This document shows, one piece after another, positions 54,691-62,718 of a stretch of 64,000 nucleotides of DNA. The position numbers and the translations under genes are program-made. This stretch comes from an uncultured Prochlorococcus sp. (GTDB lineage: Bacteria > Cyanobacteriota > Cyanobacteriia > PCC-6307 > Cyanobiaceae). Below the pieces are notes generated by a model, which made no database searches, was not told the origin of the DNA, and saw nothing but the letters and a program-made list of their open reading frames with translations. Every line of letters begins with the position of its first letter. The first letter of the stretch is position 1. Location: NCBI GenBank assembly GCA_902563335.1, contig CACEWU010000001.1, positions 41,025 to 105,024 of the forward strand, in the 5' to 3' direction.

Positions 54691-55425
54691 ATGCATTTCC
54701 CGATAAGTCAGGAAAAAGTTGTAGAGCTTGTTAGCCGAATGGAACTAACTGCTCAAGTTATGCAGCGATGCATTGAGGAGGAGATTATCGAATTAGTCAA
54801 TCTTTCAGATGAATGGCACCAGAACGCTTTAGAAGAGTTTTTAACGGCAAAGAAACTTTCTCAGGATGATTTGTCAGTTTGGTTAGATAAGAGAGGTTGG
54901 AGATCAGCGGATCTGGATATACATTTAGCGAAGCCTGAAGCACTTTTTCGTTTTGCGAAGCAACGTTTCGGGCCTGGCTTGGAGGAACGTTATTTGGCTA
55001 GTGCTTCAGATCTTGATAATGTGATTTATTCACTTTTAAGAGTTAAGGATGCTCTTTTGGCTAGGGAGTTGTGGTTGAGACTATGTGAAGGTGAGATTAG
55101 TTTTGTTAATGCTGCTGCCAAGTATGGTGAAGGGCCTGAAGCAAAGCGCAAAGGGTTGATTGGTCCTATTCCTATAGGGTCTATACAACCACCAAAGATT
55201 CGGAAGTCCTTAAGGGAGCTTAGTCCAGGTGAATTTACCTCTCCCAAGCAACTTGGTGAATGGAATCTTTTATTGCGATTGGAGCAGCTAAGTCCTTCCT
55301 CTTTTGATGAAACTATGCAGAGAAAACTTTTACTTGACCAATTACAGAGCTTTCTTAGTGAGCGCGCACAAGCTTTGCTTGAAGATCAGCCAGTAGACGA
55401 ACTTCATTACGACGCTGAATCATGA
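54691..55425 (+). CDS. PpiC/parvulin-like peptidyl-prolyl isomerase of the type I secretion unit
   Basis: A 244-residue protein without a signal peptide. The N-terminal half is helical (VVELVSRMELTAQVMQRC, EEFLTAKKLSQDDLSVWLDK), resembling the SurA-type arm. The second half shows the parvulin pattern: ARELWLRLCEGEISFVNAAAKYGEG, RKGLIGPIPIGSIQPPKIRKSL, LSPGEFTSPKQLGEWNLLLRL. Standard catalytic His residues are not obvious, so it may act mainly as a chaperone. It starts at ATG 54691 and overlaps the ABC gene by ATGA. Similar genes are commonly placed with HlyB-like exporters in cyanobacteria. It should keep the repeat protein export-competent in the cytoplasm (inference). Confidence 0.8.
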   Translation: MHFPISQEKVVELVSRMELTAQVMQRCIEEEIIELVNLSDEWHQNALEEFLTAKKLSQDDLSVWLDKRGWRSADLDIHLAKPEALFRFAKQRFGPGLEERYLASASDLDNVIYSLLRVKDALLARELWLRLCEGEISFVNAAAKYGEGPEAKRKGLIGPIPIGSIQPPKIRKSLRELSPGEFTSPKQLGEWNLLLRLEQLSPSSFDETMQRKLLLDQLQSFLSERAQALLEDQPVDELHYDAES

Positions 55426-58400
55426 GCAGCAAGCCAATATCCACTGAATTATTGGCAAGGTTTGAAGCTTTTAGTTCGCTTGAGCCGAATCATTTGGAAT
55501 GGCTTTCCAATCGGGCGGTCCCTTTACGGGCACGTATTGGTCAAGACATCCTCTTAGCTAATCGCTTGCCAGAGCATTGTTATTGCATTCTTGAAGGCCG
55601 TGGAAGGGTTCTGCATGAAGATCCTGGACTGCGCAGGCCAGTCACCATTGCATTGAGTAAGCCTGGCGATTTAGTTGGGTGGGTTGGGTTGAGAAGGCGT
55701 TCTCCTTGTGAATGGATCACATGTTCGGACCCGATGAAGCTTATTGGAATAAGTGCAGAAGATTTCTATTGGCTTGAAGAGAATTCCCAAGCTTTTGCGA
55801 ATTGGCTTTCAACAAAGAATTCGCCAGCTGAATTTATGGATGCTTTGAGGTCAGCTTTACGTAGAAGATCAATGGCTGATCCTCCAGAACGTGATGTTTT
55901 GCGTAGGCTTTTACCAGGGATGAAGGTTATTACATATAACTCAGGAGATTCTTTGCCTAATGATGATTCTATTTGGATTTGGAATGGTCTACCAACCTCT
56001 GAGAGTGAACTTCCCATAGAAATTGGTCAGTTTGTTGATTTTGAATTACTTGAAAAATTGCCTGATAAGAGTTCTGTACGCTTATTAAAAGTAAATCATG
56101 AACTTTGGGAAGAGTTGCTTGAGTCACCTGACGAAGTTGCTCCTGTTGAATTTATACCTCCTAAAATAAATGAAGGTACAGCTGAAGATCGCTATTCTGA
56201 TTTATTTGTTTCTGACCCTCAAGGACAACGTAATGATGGAGATTTAACAGCAAATGATGCTGAAGGTATATCGAACCTTTCTTCAACATCAAAGGTTCCA
56301 GTTTCAACAGGTGTGGGCTCATTAGGACAGGTGATGTCTTGTTTAGAGATGTTATCTACTTACTATAGAATTCCTTTTCGCTCTGATATTATTGAACGCA
56401 TTGCACGTGAACAATTACGTGATAAGTCCCCTAGTCTTCAATTAGTTGGTAATATCTCTACAATACTTGGATTTACAGGAGCATTTACTCCTGTAGCAGA
56501 GGATCAGCTGCATAGGGTTCCTTTTCCATGTATTGCTTTGATTGCTAATCAACCCTCTGTAATTTATGAAATTAGGAAAGGTGAAGTTAAAGCAGTAGTG
56601 CCAGAATATGGAAAGGTCACTTTATCAATTAAGGAGTTGACTCAAGGGGAAGGAGGTGCATCAATTTTAACATTATCTCCTGGACGTGATGCTCAGCGAA
56701 AGAAGTTAAATTTCAAATGGTTTTTGCCTCAATTAAATAAATATCGCAGAAGTTTGATTGAAGTATTTATAGCTTCATTGGTTTTGCAATTGACTAATCT
56801 TGCCACCCCATTAGTTTTTCAGCAAATATTTGACAAGGTTATTGGTCAACAAAATTTAGATACTCTTTATACATTGGGACTCGTATTATTAGCCATCAGC
56901 ATGTTTCAGGGGCTGTTAGGTGCTGTCAGAAGTTATCTTTTTACAGATACCACCAATCGAATTGATATTGCACTTGGAGGAGAAGTCATTCAACATCTAT
57001 TAAGGCTGCCTCTAAGTTATTTTGATAGAAGACCTGTTGGTGAATTACAAACACGAATCGCTGAGCTTGGAAACATTCGTGGTTTCCTGACTGGGAATGC
57101 AATTACCTTAGTCCTAGATGTTGTTTTTTCGGTCATATATGTGGCGGTTATGTTAAGTTATAGTGGCGTTTTGACTGCTGTTTCCTTAGCGGTTGTTCCA
57201 CTTTTCTTGGGCTTGACAATCATTGCTTCACCTTTAATTAGAGGACAATTGCGCAAGGCTGCTGAAAAGAATGCTAGGACCCAGGCTTTATTAGTAGAAG
57301 CACTCAGTGGTGTTCAAACTATTAAAGCTCAAAATGCAGAGAATTCTGTTCGATGGAACTGGCAACAACGTTATTCTGCTTTTATGAGTGAGAGTTTTCG
57401 AACACTTCTTATAGGAATATCTGCAGGTACGGTTAGCAACTTTCTTAATCAACTTACTGGATTACTAACTCTTTGGGTTGGTGCATATTTAGTTATTAAG
57501 GGTGATCTTACAATTGGTCAACTTATCGCCTTTAGAATTATCTCCGGCTATGTTGTTGGTCCATTACTTAACTTAGCTACTAGTTGGCAAAGTTTTCAAG
57601 GCGTTGCTCTTTCTATGGAACGTCTTAGTGATGTTGTTGATGCAGTCGATGAATCAGGTGGAGAATTAACTGATCAGTTGCCTTTGCCTCCAATTGATGG
57701 TGAGGTTGATTTCCAAAATGTTGATTTCAGTTTTAATGAAGGAACCAAAGTTGTTTCTAATGTTAGTTTTAAAATCCCTCCTGGTTCCTTTATAGGAATT
57801 GTTGGAAGAAGTGGCAGTGGAAAAAGTACTATTATGAAATTATTGCCACGTTTATATGAGCCTGAAAAAGGTCGAATTCTTATTGATGGATATGATATAG
57901 CTAAGCTACAACTGGCTTCAGTACGTAGACAAATAGGAATTGTTCCACAAGATAGTTTGCTTTTTGATGGCACTATTAGAGAAAATATATCCCTAACAGT
58001 TCCAGAAGCAACTAGTGAGGAGATTGCTGAAGCTGCACGAATTGCTGTTGCTCATGATTTCATCATGGAATTACCAGAAGGTTATGCAACACGTGTTGGA
58101 GAAAGGGGGAGTGGTCTATCTGGCGGCCAGCGACAGCGTATTGCAATCGCAAGGGCTGCCTTGCAAAAACCCTCTCTATTGATTCTTGATGAAGCGACAA
58201 GTGCACTTGATTACATTACAGAAAGGCAGGTTTGTTTAAACCTAAAGAAGGTTTTTGCGGGCACTACGGTTTTCTTTATCACTCATCGGTTAAGTACTAT
58301 TCGATCTTCTGATGAAATTCTGCTGATGGAGACAGGGAATTTAGTTGAGCAAGGGTCTCATGCTGAACTAATGGAATTAAAGGGTCGTTACTATGCCCTT

Positions 58401-58430
58401 TATTCGCAGCAGGAGGCAGACATTGACTGA
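55422..58430 (+). CDS. Type I secretion ABC transporter with cNMP-binding and C39-like domains
   Basis: A 1002-residue protein. Residues about 10-130 resemble a cyclic-nucleotide-binding beta-roll (CRP/PKA type: LPEHCYCILEGRGRVLHEDP, ALSKPGDLVGWVG). About 290-410 is a C39-like domain in which the catalytic Cys is replaced: VGSLGQVMSCLEML has Gln at that position, and the His is absent, so it cannot process substrates. Membrane helices lie at about 440-700. The nucleotide-binding domain has Walker A GRSGSGKS (about 795), LSGGQRQRIAIARA (about 899), LLILDEATS and the ITHRLS switch. The HlyB-like layout implies export of unprocessed RTX-type protein. The start overlaps the foldase stop in ATGA. 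Confidence 0.93.
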   Translation: MSSKPISTELLARFEAFSSLEPNHLEWLSNRAVPLRARIGQDILLANRLPEHCYCILEGRGRVLHEDPGLRRPVTIALSKPGDLVGWVGLRRRSPCEWITCSDPMKLIGISAEDFYWLEENSQAFANWLSTKNSPAEFMDALRSALRRRSMADPPERDVLRRLLPGMKVITYNSGDSLPNDDSIWIWNGLPTSESELPIEIGQFVDFELLEKLPDKSSVRLLKVNHELWEELLESPDEVAPVEFIPPKINEGTAEDRYSDLFVSDPQGQRNDGDLTANDAEGISNLSSTSKVPVSTGVGSLGQVMSCLEMLSTYYRIPFRSDIIERIAREQLRDKSPSLQLVGNISTILGFTGAFTPVAEDQLHRVPFPCIALIANQPSVIYEIRKGEVKAVVPEYGKVTLSIKELTQGEGGASILTLSPGRDAQRKKLNFKWFLPQLNKYRRSLIEVFIASLVLQLTNLATPLVFQQIFDKVIGQQNLDTLYTLGLVLLAISMFQGLLGAVRSYLFTDTTNRIDIALGGEVIQHLLRLPLSYFDRRPVGELQTRIAELGNIRGFLTGNAITLVLDVVFSVIYVAVMLSYSGVLTAVSLAVVPLFLGLTIIASPLIRGQLRKAAEKNARTQALLVEALSGVQTIKAQNAENSVRWNWQQRYSAFMSESFRTLLIGISAGTVSNFLNQLTGLLTLWVGAYLVIKGDLTIGQLIAFRIISGYVVGPLLNLATSWQSFQGVALSMERLSDVVDAVDESGGELTDQLPLPPIDGEVDFQNVDFSFNEGTKVVSNVSFKIPPGSFIGIVGRSGSGKSTIMKLLPRLYEPEKGRILIDGYDIAKLQLASVRRQIGIVPQDSLLFDGTIRENISLTVPEATSEEIAEAARIAVAHDFIMELPEGYATRVGERGSGLSGGQRQRIAIARAALQKPSLLILDEATSALDYITERQVCLNLKKVFAGTTVFFITHRLSTIRSSDEILLMETGNLVEQGSHAELMELKGRYYALYSQQEADID
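58411..58416 (+). promoter_or_regulatory. Ribosome-binding site that decides the HlyD-like start
   Basis: AGGAGG at 58411-58416 lies 6 bases before TTG 58423, the ideal spacing. It supports TTG 58423 over ATG 58393, which has no such sequence. Strong Shine-Dalgarno sequences are rare in this genome, so the site stands out. Confidence 0.7.
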
Positions 58431-59979
58431 TAAAACAAAAAAGGAAGTTATTTCTGTCAATGAATCTGTAAGGAAGGATGGTATTTCTGTAGTTAGATTG
58501 ACAAGGAATTTATTCAGAGATAAGCTTTATCCATATATATATAAACTTAAGAACTTATATAAGGATAGTATTAAATTCAAGATTCGTTCGGTAACAAGTC
58601 ATATTAAACAGGAAATAAGTCCTCAAATGAGTAGCTATAAGAATTCAATTAAAGAAAAACTGTATAACCGATTTAAATTAATTAAATCAGTATTTAAAGA
58701 TCGCTTTTTAGATAAAAATATTCCCGATGAGAACCATTCATCAGATTCAAAGGTTCTTCCAAGTCCTTTTAAGGAGTGGAGCGATCATTCTTCTTCGCTT
58801 TCTCAAGGAAGGCATTGGTCTTCCACAATCATTGCATTATGTTCAACAATGTTCGTTGGATCATTGCTTTGGGCATTTACAGCTCGAATAGATCAGACAA
58901 TTACAGTTAGAGGTAGATTGCAACCTTCAGGATCTGTTAGGGAAGTTGAATCACCTAGTGCAGGAGTAGTTAGTAAAGTCTACATAAATGACGGAGATGT
59001 TGTTAAAGCTGGTCAACCATTATTTATAGTTGAAGCCAAAGGACTCTCAAGTCGTCGCTCTGCATTAAATAATACATTAGCAATTTATGATGTTCAAGCA
59101 AACTCTCTGAAGAATATTATTGATGGAGGGGGAGATCCTTCTAAAATCAATGAAATACCTGAATTACCAATTATAAGTGACCCTAGTCTTTCTGCAAAAC
59201 TTATTACTGCCAGACAGCAATCTCAGTTAATTTTATCTCAATTATCTCAGATTTCATATAGAATTGAAAGTAGAGAAAAGACCTTAAAACTGCAGCAGCA
59301 AATTGCTGAGGGCCTGAAGCCTCTCTATGAGGCTGGTGCAATTGCACGTAACCAGTACTTAAATAAGTTGAATCAAGTTCAGGAAGTACGTGCTGATGCT
59401 CAGAGTCTTAAAGAAGAACGAATTCGAATATTAGGACAGGCAGCAAGTCAGCTCAATCAATTAAATACTCAAATGATCCAAATGAGATCTGAATTAGTAA
59501 ATTTACAAGAAACGTTGGATTATCGAACAGTCAAAGCTCCTATAGATGGTAAGATATTTGATGCAAAAGTATCTCCATACTCTGTCGTTAGTGGAGGTTC
59601 CATTGTTCTTAAGATTGTTCCAGATAATCGCTTAGAGGCAACTGTAAAAATAGGTAATAGTGATATTGGTTTTGTTAAAGTTGGTATGCCTGTGAATGTA
59701 TCAGTTGATTCTTTCCCTTCAGGTGAATTCGGATATCTTGAAGGGACTCTCAAGAGCATAGGTTTAGATGCATTGCCACCTTCTCAGTCATCACCTGACT
59801 ATAGTTTTCCAGCTACCGTTACTTTAAAACAACAAGAAGTTGAATCAGGAGGTAAACTTTTAAATCTTCAGAGTGGTATGAGTGTTAATGCAAATATAAA
59901 ATTGAGATCTAGACCAGTAATTACTATATTGACTGATTTGTTTACAAAGCAAATAGAAGGAGTGAGTCGTTTTCGATGA
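58423..59979 (+). CDS. HlyD-type membrane-fusion protein of the type I secretion system
   Basis: A 518-residue protein. Residues 1-130 are a Lys-rich cytoplasmic region, much longer than in HlyD. One membrane helix follows at about 131-150 (SSTIIALCSTMFVGSLLWAF). The periplasmic part has the lipoyl half-motifs VRGRLQPSGSVREVESPSAG and VVKAGQPLFIVEA, a long coiled-coil (LILSQLSQISYRIESREK to LNTQMIQMRSELVNLQE), the second lipoyl half YRTVKAPIDGKIFDAK and a beta-barrel region. It links the ABC exporter to an outer-membrane channel, which is not encoded in the window. It starts at TTG 58423 and overlaps the ABC gene by 8 bases. Confidence 0.9.
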   Translation: MTDKTKKEVISVNESVRKDGISVVRLTRNLFRDKLYPYIYKLKNLYKDSIKFKIRSVTSHIKQEISPQMSSYKNSIKEKLYNRFKLIKSVFKDRFLDKNIPDENHSSDSKVLPSPFKEWSDHSSSLSQGRHWSSTIIALCSTMFVGSLLWAFTARIDQTITVRGRLQPSGSVREVESPSAGVVSKVYINDGDVVKAGQPLFIVEAKGLSSRRSALNNTLAIYDVQANSLKNIIDGGGDPSKINEIPELPIISDPSLSAKLITARQQSQLILSQLSQISYRIESREKTLKLQQQIAEGLKPLYEAGAIARNQYLNKLNQVQEVRADAQSLKEERIRILGQAASQLNQLNTQMIQMRSELVNLQETLDYRTVKAPIDGKIFDAKVSPYSVVSGGSIVLKIVPDNRLEATVKIGNSDIGFVKVGMPVNVSVDSFPSGEFGYLEGTLKSIGLDALPPSQSSPDYSFPATVTLKQQEVESGGKLLNLQSGMSVNANIKLRSRPVITILTDLFTKQIEGVSRFR

Positions 59980-59989
59980 GCCTTATATG

Positions 59990-61129
59990 CTACTTTTTAT
60001 GCAAGATACTGTCATATAATTGAATTGTTGAGTCTGTTGTATTTTCCCAGTTAAAATCAGATAAGACTCGTTTTTTTAATCTCATTACTCTTGGGTGGAA
60101 AGGTCCTTCTTCCCATGCTTGCACTACAGCATTAAGTACTGAATCTGCGTCGGCAGGATCTACATATAAGGCATCATTTTTTAAATATTCAAGTTCGTGT
60201 CCAAAAGTACTACCAATTACCTGTGTATTATTTAGCGATGCTTCTAAGCTAACAAGTCCACAAGTTTCACACCAACTTGGAAGAATATGAATGGCAGAAG
60301 CTGCATATGCAGATGCAAGTAGCTCTTGAGGGAGATGATCAATAATAGTTAATTTATCTCCCGAAATTTCTTTGCATATTTCAGCATAAGCCGGCCAATT
60401 ATTACTACTACCAATTAAAACAATTGGTATCTTTGTTTTGCGTAATGCCCAGCAGAGCATAGCTTGATTTTTAGCAGGTTCAATTCGCCCTGCTTGCATT
60501 ATGAATTTAGTATTGATTCCTGTATGATCTTTAAATTTTTGAGCGTCTGCATCTAAAAAAATCTTTGGATTGACGCCATAGTTTGCAATATTAAATTGAT
60601 TTCCATTCCAATGAAGATCGTCTCTACAGGCTTTCATTTCAAGCAAACTATTAGGAAGGAGTCCATTGACCTCATTAATCAGTTTGCGTAGTTGAGGTAT
60701 TGAGAATAATTCTTCTTTCCCAAAACCATGGCTTTGATGGAGTTCATCATCTGCATTAAGTATGAGACGACGATCTTTGAGTTGTTGTAGTGCACTGTGT
60801 GCGTCATTTCCAGATTCCATTGCATCTTGAATTGCACTAAATGTGGCTCTGCTTCCCCAGAAGGCTCGCGGAATGGACACCCAAATTGGAGATACAACAA
60901 TTGGGACATTTGTTTTTTGGCAACTTTCGATCTGTTTTTGAAAAGATTTGACGTCTCTACAGTTGAAAAGATGCACCAAGTCAAAACCATTGGTGTCTGG
61001 CTGATTATTGTTAGTGATTGCTATTTGGTGACCGCGTTGATGTAGTCGTTGAGTAGTTTCTTGAATTTGGACAGAATCACCACCTTTGAAGTTTGCGGCC
61101 ACGCCGTGGTTCACCATTAGGATCCTCAT
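59990..61129 (-). CDS. GT4-family glycosyltransferase
   Basis: A 379-residue GT-B enzyme. It begins MRILMVNHGVAANFKGGDSVQ, with FDLVHLFNCRDVKSF and PIVVSPIWVSIPRAFWGS in the first domain. The second has FIMQAGRIEPAKNQAMLCWAL, VLIGSSNNWPAYAEICKE and IHILPSWCETCGLVSLEASL, the GT4 site with the conserved Glu in SLEA. The start is ATG 61129; TTG 61153 would overlap the previous stop. It is the last gene of a minus-strand unit with the TPR/GT9-like gene at 61150 and the glycosyltransferase at 62715, and converges with the HlyD-like gene. Confidence 0.86.
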   Translation of the reverse strand: MRILMVNHGVAANFKGGDSVQIQETTQRLHQRGHQIAITNNNQPDTNGFDLVHLFNCRDVKSFQKQIESCQKTNVPIVVSPIWVSIPRAFWGSRATFSAIQDAMESGNDAHSALQQLKDRRLILNADDELHQSHGFGKEELFSIPQLRKLINEVNGLLPNSLLEMKACRDDLHWNGNQFNIANYGVNPKIFLDADAQKFKDHTGINTKFIMQAGRIEPAKNQAMLCWALRKTKIPIVLIGSSNNWPAYAEICKEISGDKLTIIDHLPQELLASAYAASAIHILPSWCETCGLVSLEASLNNTQVIGSTFGHELEYLKNDALYVDPADADSVLNAVVQAWEEGPFHPRVMRLKKRVLSDFNWENTTDSTIQLYDSILHKK

Positions 61130-61149
61130 CTGGCCCTGTTTGTTTGGAT

Positions 61150-62718
61150 TCAACTTCCCAGCATCTCATGAAGCAAACAATCCACTTCATCAAGCGCTGT
61201 TTGCCACGCACCGAATTGCTTACATCTTGCTAAGCGGATTGATGGATATAGAGAGGTTTGATTTCCTTTTTGTCCCCACCTCCAGTCGCAAGGTGAATTT
61301 AATAGGACTACGCAAGGTATTTCTAGCATTCCGCAAAGATGGGCCATTGCAGTATCTACTGTGACAACTGCCATGAGTTGTTCGACAAGTTGTGCAGTTG
61401 ACTCCCAGCTAGGGAAGCGTGGAGGTGGCTTTAAAAGTCCTTGCTGTATCTCGTTTAATACATCATTTGCTAATGCGTCTTGCTGAAGGCCTTGTAAATC
61501 AGCATTAAATGAAAGTGCCCACTTTCTTCCTTGCTTTATCAATAAATTGAAGGGGATGTCACGAACTCTCGCATTTCTTTCTGGCTGTGCATTCTTATGT
61601 ATCCCTGCATTCCAAAGTAGTCCGATAGTGGCTTGCCTCTTTGACGAGGAATTAATTGTTTTCAGAGACTTACCTTTTATTGGGCTGTTTTGTTTCCAGA
61701 CACCCAAGATGATTGGTAGATACCACATGCCAAGATGAATTGAGTTTTGATGCCAAGGTTTGCTTTTTGCATACATTGGTTCAAGGCAGCAGTTTTTAGG
61801 CAAGTCAAGTCGGTTGCGAGCTAGATCTATGAGTGATGGCCTTAACCAAAGACGTAATTTTTTAGTGCGTTTTGCGGCTTCTTGTACCCAGCCAAGATTC
61901 TGTATCGTATCTCCAAACCCTTGATCATCCCATAAAGCGAGTTCAAGGGTTGAATTTCCTTTCCAGATATTCTCTCTAAATTGTTTATCTTGCCAGAAAA
62001 GTGTTTGAGCACCCATGCCAGCAAGAAGGAATTCTTGTGCATCATTATCAAGAATATTGCAACAAAGACGTAATACGCCGAAATTCATCAACTGCAGGTG
62101 AACTTCGATCGTATCTTTAAGGGTTTCTCTTGGTGTAGAAACTAAACTTTTTAAACTTTTACTTATTAAGTAATTAGAGTGAAATTTATTTCCATTAATA
62201 ATTTCCAATTGCTTTTCTAGTGCTTTACTCTGCATTGCTAATGCTCTTTCTAATTCACCATTCCATTGCAGGCTTATTGCTAAATTGCTATAACTTCTTG
62301 GACTAGGTTGGAGTTCTACTTGTTGTTTAGCGAACTCAACTGCTTCGGAAAATCGTTGTTGGAATATCCTTAGTTGACAAGCTGTATTTAGGATTAATGC
62401 TGTTTCCTCTTGATTTGAATTGTTGACACCAAGAGCTGCTTGCAGGTAGCCTTCTGCATTATTTGGATTTAAAACTTCAAGTTCTAATAAGCATAGATTG
62501 TTAAGAGTTCTGATTCTATCTGAATCGCTCTTTAATGTTAACTTGTAAGCACGTCTGGCTAATTTATTCTCATTCAATGATTGATAAAGTCTCCCAAGTT
62601 GATGTAATTGATCTGCAGAGCCACCTTCTATAAGAATTAAGCTTTTTATTGCTTTAATAGCTTCTATTAAAGATCCACTTCTCTCCAGTGTATCGATTTC
62701 TATTTTTTTCTTATTCAT
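61150..62718 (-). CDS. TPR protein with GT9-like glycosyltransferase domain
   Basis: A 522-residue protein. TPR units fill about residues 15-180 (QLHQLGRLYQSLNENKLARR, RIRTLNNLCLLELEVLNPN, SYSNLAISLQWNGELERA). The C-terminal region has LELALWDDQGFGDTIQNLGW, ATIGLLWNAGIHKNAQPERN and LMAVVTVDTAMAHLCGMLE, ending SIRLARCKQFGAWQTALDEV. It is the third member of the TPR/GT9-like group here. It overlaps the gene at 62715 by 4 bases and may be coupled to it. The start is ATG 62718. The acceptor is unknown; a protein is plausible because of the TPRs. Confidence 0.8.
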   Translation of the reverse strand: MNKKKIEIDTLERSGSLIEAIKAIKSLILIEGGSADQLHQLGRLYQSLNENKLARRAYKLTLKSDSDRIRTLNNLCLLELEVLNPNNAEGYLQAALGVNNSNQEETALILNTACQLRIFQQRFSEAVEFAKQQVELQPSPRSYSNLAISLQWNGELERALAMQSKALEKQLEIINGNKFHSNYLISKSLKSLVSTPRETLKDTIEVHLQLMNFGVLRLCCNILDNDAQEFLLAGMGAQTLFWQDKQFRENIWKGNSTLELALWDDQGFGDTIQNLGWVQEAAKRTKKLRLWLRPSLIDLARNRLDLPKNCCLEPMYAKSKPWHQNSIHLGMWYLPIILGVWKQNSPIKGKSLKTINSSSKRQATIGLLWNAGIHKNAQPERNARVRDIPFNLLIKQGRKWALSFNADLQGLQQDALANDVLNEIQQGLLKPPPRFPSWESTAQLVEQLMAVVTVDTAMAHLCGMLEIPCVVLLNSPCDWRWGQKGNQTSLYPSIRLARCKQFGAWQTALDEVDCLLHEMLGS

